Under the pieces are notes generated by a model. It did no database searches. It worked only from the letters and a program-made list of their open reading frames with translations, and had not been told where the DNA came from. From Hippophae tibetana (lineage: Eukaryota; Streptophyta; Magnoliopsida; Rosales; Elaeagnaceae), in NCBI GenBank assembly GCA_037013495.1, contig CM072805.1:15968601-16032600 (forward strand): 64,000 nt of DNA. The letters run 5' to 3'. A program made the translations under genes and the position numbers. This document shows, in pieces, positions 24,040-34,830 of the stretch. Numbering within the stretch: the stretch's first letter is position 1; every line of letters starts with the position of its first letter.

Positions 24040-24800
24040 TTATTTCTAACAACATTACTTTTTTTAATGTTATCTTGGGTTTTTCTTTGATATTTAATTT
24101 TCATTTTTCTGGTATTTCAAAATTTGTTAGTATTTTTGGGTTTATTATTTGTCCAAATTACTTAAAAAATTTGTCTATTTCTATAAATTCATTTTTTCTA
24201 TATATCGAACTATTGTAACTATTTGTTAAATAATATGCTACTAGATAATGTATTGAAAATAGATGATTTTGTACTTTCATTAAATCTCTTCATTCAAATT
24301 CATAAACTAGACTTAATGCTTAGTTTAGGTTTTTATCATGGATATTAATAGAAAATTTAGGATATACTGTAAATTTTAACTTTTGGTACCCTAAGTTACC
24401 ATAGATCATTCATAGTAAAACATATTTCTTATTTATTATTCTATTATCTAATAATGCTATTTTTATTAGTATATATTCTTTAAAATGAGTTTTTATTAAT
24501 ATTTGAATTCCTCCTAAACAGATGTATCCAATTTTTTTCTTTGTCTTTTTGGAGAATTTTAGAAAGATTATTTAACATATTTTTTTTATCAATTAATAGT
24601 ATATTATATATTCATTTTGCATCTGTAATATTAATACTCATTTATTATTATTTATTCTATATAAATTATGTCTTTTCTAGGCAATAATTTTCTTAGAGAT
24701 GATAATGATGGATCTTTAAATCCATCTCCTTCTTTAAGATTTAATTTTTCTTTTTAAATTTCTTTGAATTTCTTTTTACTTAATACCATTTCATGTGAAA
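24040..24800 (-). pseudogene. Caulimovirid 30K-type movement protein remnant
   Basis: Read downward from about 24800: SSLRKLLPRKDIIYIE, then LGGIQILIKTHFKEYILIKI followed by ALLDNRI, where the Asp matches the conserved Asp of 30K movement proteins. Next come NLGYQKLKFTVYPKFSINIH and HYLVAYYLTNSYNSS. Stops interrupt the frame (for example near 24400 and 24320). In the living virus this protein forms tubules through plasmodesmata. It lies immediately before the coat protein, as in the family. Confidence 0.75.
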
Positions 24801-25497
24801 AACATCCAAAGATGACTTATGTTTCTAATTCTACTATTTCTTGGTTTATTTTTCTTCCATTTTAAGAATGTTACTATTCACTTCTATTAGATTTAACTTC
24901 TGTTATGTTTCATGGGTATTTTTGAAATTTTTGAAACATTAGGAATATTTTTGAAGATACCTCAAAATTTAGGACTATTTTTGATAATAATCCTAACATA
25001 TATGTTGTTGGGACATCAGATTAATTATCCATATACTGAGTCCTAAATAGAAAATTTTCATTTCCCTATATAAGAAGCTAAGCTACCACTTTAAAAAAAT
25101 AAATTATCTTTAAAAGAGTAATACTCAAGGCGAATAATAAGTAAATATAATAAAAATAAAAGTCATCATCATTAACATACACTTTTGTGCCATAATATTT
25201 TTATTTGTTTAACCACTATTTTATATATCTCAAAAGAAACCCATTATAGGTAATTATATTTGTTGGAAAGTAATTTTATTTACATTCTTTAGATATAATT
25301 GGTATCAACATTTTCAATTTTTATTCCTTTTATCAAATACAGTTAAAATAAAAATAATTAATTATGAAAATATTTTAAAAAAATATATTGGTCAAACACC
25401 TTGATAACTAAATTTTTGTTATTGTTTTAAAAATATTGATCAAATATATTGGCCAAACAGCTTGACAACTAATAATGTTTATCGTACGTAATGAATG

Positions 25498-26490
25498 TGT
25501 AAGGTTGGTTACTGTAAATCAGTAATATACACATAATTAGATACACTTTATATGCAAGCATATTTACACATACCACGGGTGTTGGTTGTCATAATGTGTA
25601 TGCTAACACTCATTCATCAAGTTGTCTCTCGTATTTTTGGTTCATTTTGGATGCAAGTATTTGTGAATTTTACTTGACATGTTTGGAAAGAAAAAATATC
25701 TTTTTAGCACCTTGCCACCACCCTCGCCAACCACCTCCACATTTGGCAAGGTGGCTGGCGAGGTGGTTGATTGAAACTTTATAAATACCTCTCACTTTTC
25801 TCAACTCCTTACCATGTTTTCAATTCCAAAACTCTTTCAAAATTTACACCAAGATTTACATCTATTTTTGAAATTATTTTGGAGAGTTTACATTTAAGTG
25901 TGAGTCGTTTATTGAGTTTAGTTATCAGATATTAGTCTACATGCATATGTGGTTTGACTGGGTATCTCACATACATAATTTGAATTATGTGAAGGATAGT
26001 ATGTCCTTTGGTGCCTTGAGATTGATAGTCATCTTCAAGGTTTCTTGTTCTATAAATATTTCCCGTTATTGACAGTGACTACTAATCACACCATTTTTAG
26101 TAATGTTGGTTGTAGAGGAGAGACAGACTCGTGTATCAAACTAGATCATTGCGGAAGCAATAAGTAAGAGCAGTAATAGATAGTTTGGATAGAGATTCTA
26201 ATTGATGAAGGTAATAGTATCTTTATTTCTTTTAGAGTTGTAACTGCTTTATTGATTAGTAAATTGTTTGTTGTTAAGTTCTTGCCTTAAGCAACTCGAG
26301 TACGTTACCACATAGATATGATATGTATATGAGTGTACCTCATTACATTGCTTATGATGAATGATTCTATGTTGTGTTATTACAATCAGAGTTTTAAAGT
26401 GTGTATGTTATAATATATAGTAATTTAAACTTTGATTAGAAAGTGTTAATTATTTTCTACTTCCTGCTAAATATATAATATATGTTGTGA
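25498..26490. repeat. ~1 kb LTR-like direct repeat, right copy
   Basis: Uninterrupted partner of 14609-16510. It begins TGTAAGGTTGGTTACTG. A plus-strand TTATAAATACCTCTC box lies near 25780, followed by a leader-like stretch and a region with AGAGTTGTAACTG. Similarity to the left copy fades near 26490. The enclosed segment is mostly the decayed caulimovirid, read from the opposite strand. It may be an LTR of an element into which the virus integrated, or terminal redundancy of the viral integrant itself. Confidence 0.75.
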
Positions 26491-28669
26491 AAAATTATTT
26501 TCTTATTTGATAATATTTTATCTGTGTTTCTACTACATTATTTATTTAAGAATATTCTTTTATGTTCGTGCAAGTTAGGATTGAGTTGTTAAAGAGCCTA
26601 TTGTTCTTACCCTAATATAGTAACATATGATAGATTCTTTCATAACTATATATAAAATTTCTTGAAGGATAAAGATTAATTTTTTTTATGTTTTATTACA
26701 ATACAAAACTTAAAATTTTCAAGTAAATATTTCATTGTAATCTATTATTAAAATTATTTAAAATAAATAAAAGGTCAAAATAAAAAAAATCATATTAATT
26801 TATTAAATTAATTAATTAACTAGAAGTTATCCTAAGAAAAACAAACATGTAAAGATTTATTTGTATTAAAAATAACACTAAAAAAAGCATTAAGTATGTT
26901 ATATGAGATTGTAATTAAAAATATATCTTAACTAACCATCTAAAATTAATAAATAAATAAAAAATGGAGATTGAGAAAACTATAACATAATAGATAGAAA
27001 AATTCAAATAAATTAAAGTGATTAGTCAAAGAAAAGGTAAAATAATATGATTTTGCGTGATGTTAAAATTAGAATAGAAGATATTATGAAAACTTTTGGG
27101 GAGAATAATAAAAAATTAAGTGGAGTTTTGCTATACCATAAGTCAAAACTTAATAAATATTATGAGATAATATGTATTTAGGATAATATATATATTTAAG
27201 ATAAAAAGAAGAAAAAATATCATATATAATATATTATATGTCCTATTTCTAAACATGATTGATTTATTCTAATTTATTATATTTTTTCTCTTATTATAAA
27301 AATGGATATAAAAAATATATTATATCATTTCACAAGAGTCACTCATTCGAGTCATGTTATTATAGCTTGTATATATTTACATCCCATAATTATTAGAGTG
27401 AGTTTATTTAATTCTATAATTTAAAATTATGATTAATTAAATAAATTTTTAAAAATTAAGATTTTTTAAAGATAAAATAAGGTTTATATATTTTATTAAT
27501 AAAAAATAAAAAAATAAAAAATTTAGTATCTCCCAACCTTTCTCTATATGTCTTATTCTCTCTTATTCTTTTCTCTCTTTAATATTTTATTAATAAAAAA
27601 ATTAAGAGAAAGAAAGAGTGAGAGAGAAGGAGAGGGAGAGAAAATAATAGAGAGAGAAAAAAAATACATGAAAATTTTAATTTTATTGACTATATTTTTA
27701 AATTATAAAATTAAAAAGATTGACTCTAATAATAACATTATAAAAGTGTATAAAACTTATTATGATAGGACATGAATAACTTGATAATCAATAATAAACA
27801 TAAATACATGCACAAGTATCTTAAAAGTGAAAAAAAAAAACAAGGAAAGTGACTTAAAAAAATTATTTTTGTGTTAAAATTTCATTTACTATAGTTACAA
27901 TAACACTTATAGAAATATGGACGCATTCTATTATTTTTATTTATTTATTTGTTCTTTATATTCAGGCCTAGGTGTATCAACATCTATCACTGTTTATATT
28001 GCCATCGAAACACATTTATGGAAAAAATATTAAATAAAAGCATTAGCTAAAAATCTTTTATTTTAAGTAATAATATTATGATAATTATTTTTATGATTAT
28101 TATAATAGAAGTCTATAAATTGTAAGAATAAAAATTTGTTAGATAAAAATTAAAATTGGTAAGAAATTTTAATTTTGACAATAGTGTGGAATATCCTAAG
28201 AGACAGGGATTCAAAATTATCCTTCCTATCCTGCCTTTCTCTTGAATTAATTTTTATTTTTTTATATTAATAAAATTTTATAATCAAATAAATAAATTTT
28301 GAAAAAAATATTTTTATCAATAAACAAATATAAAAATATAATATTATAATATATGAAATATAAATTATATAAAAATCGATAAGTTAATAATATAAATAAT
28401 TTAATTATAATTAAAATTTGAACTTATTAAATTTATTATATAATAAATAAATATAGTTTAGACTAAGAATATTGAATATTGAATTTTAACATCTATATTT
28501 TTAAGTTTTAAATCCGAGATTTTTATATTATACCCTGGTCGCATATGTCTTTTGGCTACAAGGTCATTGATAATTTATCATAATTTATTTATCAGTAGAG
28601 AACTCTCATAAATTTTAAAAAAACACATGACAAAAAACTCTATTATATCACCGTTTATTAAATAATATG

Positions 28670-29090
28670 ATCAATTCATTCAAATTAAAAAGTATATAAT
28701 CTATTTATAATTTAATTGACAAATTTTATAACTCATTGTATCTGATTTAAGCCGAATATACATATTATAATTACATTATATTATTATTTTAGTTTTAAAA
28801 ATAAATATAAACGTTTAAAATAATATAATAATTATACAAACATATTTTTAATTCTTTTGATTTTTTAGTTGTGATTATAAATAATAAATTTTTTTACAAA
28901 TACAATAATTTTAAATTTTAAATATTGTGTATGTTATATTTTATTTATGATAATAATTCATAAATAAATTTTAATATCAATTTGATCTAACCTTATCCGA
29001 AAAATCTAATTTGTTCAGATATAGATTGAATCATATTGAAAATCATGAGATTGTATTCGAATTGAAATTTTTTAAATACAATTTAAATTA
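28670..29090. repeat. Dispersed AT-rich repeat, copy 2
   Basis: Collinear with 13690-14250 in the same orientation, with several small deletions. No coding sequence. Confidence 0.6.
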
Positions 29091-30000
29091 AATAATTTTG
29101 ATGTATTAATCATCCATTGCATATAATATTTAAATGGGAGATGTTGATAGTACCACTAGCACACCCATACTATTAACATCACAAAATATATTGTTTGTTA
29201 TATTTTTATAATAGTAGACGGTTTCTCATATGGCTTTACTTGTAATAAATTGAAATTTTAATCATTTTGTTTTAATAAGGAATATTTATGTTATTTCCTA
29301 TAAAAATGAAACATTTTAAACAGTAAAATATTATTTTATTAATAGAAAAATTGAAAATGAATTTATAGAAGTAAAATTTGATTTTATTTTAACAGTTTAA
29401 AATTAAATTCAAAAAGTATAATTTTTTTTGTCAATTTTATATTTTATAATTTATTTAGATTTTTTATGCATTGTTTTTATCATTTTTTTTATCCAAACAT
29501 GATAACTACCGAAAAAATTCTACATATAAAAGTGCCAAAAAATAAAAAGAATTCTATAAAATATAAAAAATTGACAAAAATATTATATTGTTTAAATTAA
29601 ATTGTTAAAATAAAATGATAATTTTATTTTATTAAATTAATTTTTAAATTTTTTATTAATAAAATAATTTTTTATTATTTAAAAATGATTAAATTATCAT
29701 ATTTTTATAAAATGTAAACTTAATATTACTCTAAAACAAGTTGAAAAAAATATATATTGACACTAACAAAGGGAGTCCTTAGTCCTTCTTATAATTAATA
29801 ACTCGATTGTAATTAAATAATATTTTATTAATTATAAATTTATTAGAAAGTAATTAAATTAAAATAAAATTAATATTAAAAAAATAGATATTTTAAATAT
29901 TTTTATTTTATAATAATAATAATAATTTTTTTAAGAAATATCATTCCTATGAATTATTGTTGCCCGAACGAGAAAATGAGTTGTTAAAATCTCGTCATCC

Positions 30001-30004
<4 letters not shown>

Positions 30005-30060
<56 letters not shown>
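30005..30060. repeat. (TA)n microsatellite
   Basis: About 28 uninterrupted TA units, the longest perfect simple repeat in the window, about 0.75 kb upstream of the pectate lyase start codon. Likely polymorphic in length. Confidence 0.95.
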
Positions 30061-30063
<3 letters not shown>

Positions 30064-30616
30064 CATCTTTTTAATTTCGGTAACCCCCGCGTCCTCACCC
30101 TCCATCTTCTCTGTTTTACATTGCATTCCGCAAAATCAGCAGGAAACCGCGACGCCGTCCGTATTCAGTCTTCTGTTCTCCACCACCCCCAACAACGTTA
30201 TCCCTTACGTTGTCAAATATTGGGGGCCCCACATCCCATCCCACAGTAAACCGTTGAAATAACAGTTATAAATGGTTGTGTCCTCACTTGTAGGACAGTA
30301 AAAAAATAAAAAGAATAAAAAGAATAAAGAAAGATCAGTAAAATAGTCCCAACTCCCAACTGCATATGTCACGTGAGTGCACATGCTAGACCTTAGAGTG
30401 ATTCGGTTAAGATATTAGTTATTAGTTAGGGGTTGTTTGGTTGTTGGGTTAAAGTGAACCTACTCACTCTACAGAAATACAGATAAAAAAAAATCACTAC
30501 AGAAAAATAATAATTATAATATAAATAAAAAACAAAGAAATAATAAAGAAAAGAAAAGAAAAGAATATTAGATGGATAAATGTAAACGGCGTTATAATAA
30601 AGAAAGAAGTTTGCTC

Positions 30617-30625
30617 TATAAAAAA
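30617..30625 (+). promoter_or_regulatory. TATA box of the pectate lyase gene
   Basis: TATAAAAAA lies 174 bp upstream of the start codon, which would leave a 5' UTR of about 140 nt. That UTR contains a (CT)n tract (30731-30748), common in plant core promoters and 5' UTRs. Confidence 0.65.
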
Positions 30626-30790
30626 GGCCAATATTGTTGAAGCTAGTCTCAGCTATTCTCTGACTCCACTTGTTCTCTCTTTTCTCTGCTTTCTCTACTC
30701 TGTTTTCTTTTTTGCTATAGCGCCCTGTTCTCTCTCTCTCTCTCTCTTTTATCTTTTGTGCTCCAAATTGATACTCAGAGATTGAGAAAG

Positions 30791-33700
30791 ATGGAAATGA
30801 ATGTGTCCCGTAGATGGGTTTCGACTTGCGTTGTTGTGTTCTTGATGTTGTGCTTCGTCGCAACAATGGCCATTTTTCGCATTGATGAGATTTCATCTTT
30901 AAGGTTTGTTTCTCTCTAAATGTTTTATATACCATTTCTTTTCTACTTTATGATTTTTTATCATGGAAAACAAAGCAATCCTCTGTTCTGGGATTTAACT
31001 CTGAGAACATCTTTTTTAATTTCTTTGTTCTGTATTTTTCAATTCTCTGTGTGAAACTGAGCTACATTTTTTAGTTCCGTTTGGGTAGAGAAAATGCAAG
31101 CTCGTGGTTAAATTTTCGTAGGAATTTTCCAGTTTAAGATGCTAAACTCTGTTTCGTTAAGTACTGTTTCGCTACCTATTATTAAGCTTTAGACCTTAGT
31201 TGGTTCTTTGTTTCATCATTTACTCTTTACTACCCACGCCATTATTTCCCATTTCCAGTTAGCTCGGCAAATTTGTTACCTTCATAAATGCTTTTCCTTG
31301 GACCACTATATTTATATCCCACCAATATATACAGCAACAAGAACACAAAATAAGTAAGAAAGAGTTCTTAGAGCTTTTAATGTGGTTCTATCCCACATTA
31401 CTTAAAACGAAAATAAATAGTGTTTGTTGTACCAAATTCGTCCGTACAAACCCATTTCCTTTCATTAATGAGCTTAATTCCTAATTTTTGTTTTTTTGTC
31501 TCTGTATTTTGTTTACAGAAATGGTGAAACAGGGAAGTTAAGGAGCTCAGGCAACTCATCAATGGAAGCCCAAACCAGGTCTGGAGCTTCAAACCAAAAA
31601 AAGAAAAGAAAAAGACTAACGTTAAATCTAAACCGTCGCTTTTTGTTCTCTTGCGTTCTTAAGACTGTTAGATTATTTTGTGACAGTATTTTCACTGTCC
31701 TATGTAACCGTAAATGTGAATCTCTACCGTTAAGATCTGGATCTTTACATCTTAACCGTTTATTTCGTTATGTTAGTTCTCTTGGATTCCATCGTTTTTA
31801 ACTAATTCTTTCTCGTAGCTCTCACCCCTATATACCCCCTCGTTTTCTATTTTAATTCCTTCTCCGAAATACTCTTTTCCATTAAAGAGATCAAATCCTC
31901 TGGGCAATTCCGTCATTTTGAAAATAAATATGCAAATACACCTTGTTTATCTTCGTTCCCACTAATGAGTTGCCTCGGTCTTTCTCTATTTTAAAGGAAA
32001 AAAAAGTTATGTGTCTCTTTTTATCTCTAACCGTTTTAGTGTGTACCAACACTGACAGTAGAGTTGCTATGCCTATGCCTATGTGTGCCTTTTCGCTTTA
32101 GCCTTGAGCACTGTGCATTGACTGAGACACACAACACTGTGTACGTTTTGGGTTTTACCCTCAAAATGCTTTTTTATTTTGGATCCAATTAATTATTTTG
32201 CAGCTAATGTCGTTACTGGTTTCATTAAAAAAAGAAAAGAACGAGTGTTACCGATTTTGTAATTTTAATGGGTTCTTTGTTTAATTAGATTTGTTTTGTT
32301 GTTTGATTACAGGGTTGCAAAGGGTGATAAAGAAGATGGTTGGGTTCATCCACATGCAGCAAGGGACCCAGAGGAAGTTGTTGCCATGGTTGAGATGTGA
32401 GTTTCTCTTTACTTTTTCCTTATAATTTAATACACTGTTGTATTGCTTTTTGATTTGACTTAATTTTTCCTTTCCCTAAAATCTCACTGCATTCAATAAT
32501 GAGAGGTTATGGTGGGTGGGAGTAGGACAGTGAAAATTTTGTCTCTGAACGAAGCTAGACCTTATCCACCCTTCCTAATTCTTCAAAAACTGACCCTGTT
32601 AAAATAAACCAAGCTTTTGATTCTGCCTCATTTTAGTTCTTTCTTTTCTAGAATCATGTAAAAAGATGTTGAGTTAGATATTGTTAGTGTGACGGTTTAT
32701 GTGAGATTTTTATGCGTGATGTGATTGGCTGAAATAGCTTCTATTTATATCTTATGGTTATGGTGAGAATTTTGATTACTACTAAAATATGTTAAGGCAT
32801 GTGCTTGGTGCGTCCAAAAGAGTACGAAAACAAGATAACATGGAAAATAGATATGAAGATTTGACTCTCTTTGTCTACATATACAATAATAATATCACTT
32901 TGACAATTCTATCCGTTGGAACTGGGAAGACCACTGTCCTCACAAATGGACAAAACTACACTGATTCATTTTTGGCCTTTGTGGAAGCCAATAAAAATCA
33001 CTCCCACCGACACCCATATCATTGCTTTATTACAGTGGATATTACTAGGAATATGAAATGTAACATGTAATTAAATAGTTTTAACATAATGGCCATGTCT
33101 AATTATGCTACCTGTGCTTGAATTTTTATTCCTAGAGTTCTTTAGGACACTGTAGCTAACAGTAGAAACACTATTTTGCAAACGGCAGGAGTATACGCAA
33201 CAGCACTGAGAGAAGAAAATTGGGCTATTTCTCATGTGGAACAGGCAATCCCATAGATGACTGCTGGAGATGTGATCCCAATTGGCTTAATAACCGCAAG
33301 CGTCTTGCAAACTGCGGCATTGGTTTTGGCAGAAACGCCATTGGTGGCCGTGATGGACGCTTCTACGTAGTCGCTGACCCTGGTGATGATGACCCTGTTA
33401 ACCCAAAACCTGGCACTCTTCGCCATGCTGTCATTCAGGATAGGCCTTTATGGATTGTGTTCAAGAGGGACATGGTAATTCAGTTGAAGCAAGAGCTGAT
33501 TGTGAACAGCTTCAAGACCATTGATGGTCGTGGGGCCAATGTACACATTGCTAATGGAGGGTGTATCACCATTCAATATGTTACTAATATCATAGTTCAT
33601 GGTCTTCATATTCATGATTGCAAGCCCACAGGGAATGCCATGGTTAGGAGCTCACCAACTCACTTTGGATGGAGAACTATGGCTGATGGTGATGCAATTT

Positions 33701-34830
33701 CTATCTTTGGGTCAAGCCACATTTGGATTGATCACAACTCTCTTTCCCACTGTGCTGATGGACTTGTTGATGCTGTCATGGGGTCTACAGCAATTACCAT
33801 ATCCAACAACCACATGACCCACCATAATGAGGTGAATTTAGTATGGCATATCTATCTATTTTATCTTTAGGTCTTGTAATTAATTTCACTCAGAAAGAAG
33901 ATATTAACATGTATGTGATTGAAAATCAGGTGATGTTGTTAGGCCATAGTGATTCTTATACAAGAGACAAGCAAATGCAAGTGACCATTGCCTACAACCA
34001 TTTTGGAGCGGGACTCATCCAGAGGATGCCCAGGTATTTAAATGCAGGCTGATGTATATAGGATAGTGTATGAAGAACTTTCACTCCTATTCCACAAGAA
34101 AACCCTCAAAATCAATACAAGAAAAGATGTTACCTTTATTTATTAGTTTAACCAACTTAATAATTGGATTGAGTTTTTATTTTATTTTATTTTTATTTTA
34201 CAGAAACAGAGGAATTTTCCACAAGAAAATCCTAGAAAACAATTCAAAGAAAGATGTCATCTAGATTTATTACTTTAACCAACTTGATAATTGGATTTAG
34301 TTTTTACAGAAACAGAGGACTTTGGTTTTTGTTACACGTTTGCTACTAACAACATTATATGGACAATGCAGGTGCAGACATGGATATTTCCATGTCGTGA
34401 ACAATGACTACACTCACTGGGAAATGTATGCAATTGGTGGAAGTGCAAATCCCACCATCAACAGCCAAGGCAACAGATACAATGCTCCAATCGACCGCTT
34501 TGCAAAAGAGGTTATCATTATGTTTTAAAAATAATTCTTCTTAATAGTAAGTTGAATGTTTATATTAAATTTGGGTAAGCTAATAATGACTAACATTGAA
34601 TTGTAAAGGTTACAAAGAGGGTGGACACAGCAACCAGTGAATGGAAGGGTTGGAATTGGAGATCAGAGGGAGATTTATTGCTGAATGGTGCCTATTTCAC
34701 TCCATCTGGAACTGGAGCATCAGCAAGCTATGCCAGGGCCTCAAGTTTGGGAGCTAAGTCCTCTTCCATGGTTGGTGTCATGACTTCTAATGCTGGTGCT
34801 CTTCCCTGCCGCAAAGGCAACCAATGCTAG
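30791..34830 (+). CDS. Pectate lyase (polysaccharide lyase family 1), seven exons
   Basis: Exons by splice sites and reading frame: 30791-30903, 31519-31578, 32313-32396, 33189-33831, 33930-34033, 34372-34510, 34609-34830 (stop TAG). Total 1365 nt, 454 residues. All introns are GT-AG and phases match. The N-terminus has a hydrophobic segment ([17 protein letters not shown], residues 13-29), a likely signal peptide, so the enzyme should be secreted to the cell wall. Residues 80-95 form the short N-terminal pectate-lyase extension. The parallel beta-helix domain follows, with Ca-binding and active-site stretches [39 protein letters not shown] and [20 protein letters not shown]; the Arg of RMPR is the likely catalytic base. 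The enzyme cleaves de-esterified homogalacturonan by beta-elimination. No disruption seen. Confidence 0.95.
34085..34320. repeat. Tandem duplication within intron 5 of pectate lyase
   Basis: CCACAAGAAAA.CCT at 34095 recurs at 34220, and the rest of the unit (AAAGATGT.A.CT, TTTAACCAACTT.ATAATTGG, TTTACAGAAACAGAGGA) follows in both. Each unit ends in a splice-acceptor-like TTTACAG, but the frame requires the third acceptor at 34370-34371. The first copy has an extra TTTTA-rich expansion. Confidence 0.85.

Larger units (their letters stand above)
16600..24900 (-). mobile_element. Endogenous caulimovirid (pararetrovirus) sequence, decayed
   Basis: The minus strand carries, in order, remnants of movement protein, coat protein with zinc-knuckle scrap, aspartic protease, reverse transcriptase, RNase H and transactivator/viroplasmin, then a TATA box, a poly(A) signal about 180 nt downstream and a further small open frame. 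This is the gene order of Caulimoviridae that have a transactivator (Caulimovirus, Soymovirus, Cavemovirus, Solendovirus group). Every gene has stops or frameshifts, so it cannot be expressed as an intact virus. No integrase is present, as expected. The genus was not fixed; placement of movement protein directly before coat protein, with no separate aphid-transmission genes recognised, suggests a Cavemovirus- or Solendovirus-like relative. Confidence 0.85.
26491..30600. other. AT-rich, gene-free stretch upstream of pectate lyase
   Basis: No gene is supported. It contains a GA-rich run (27602-27660), copy 2 of a dispersed repeat (28670-29090), a long TA microsatellite (about 30005-30060) and a less AT-rich island at about 30075-30260 with CCCCCGCG and CCACCACCCCC runs, which may be distal promoter DNA. 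Open frames here come from simple repeats. Confidence 0.55.

Noticed and set aside
25596..25784. Plus-strand 62-codon frame in the right flanking repeat
   Set aside because: The matching part of the left copy is not open in this frame; the region looks like non-coding LTR U3.
29957..30262. Plus-strand 101-codon frame with a Tyr-Ile run
   Set aside because: Half of it is the (TA)n microsatellite; no domain and no splice context.
30426..30935. Minus-strand 169-codon frame opposite the pectate lyase first exon
   Set aside because: Antisense of promoter, CT-repeat 5' UTR and exon 1; rich in simple-sequence runs.
31496..31801. Plus-strand 101-codon frame overlapping pectate lyase exon 2
   Set aside because: It reads the exon in the wrong phase and continues through intron 2.
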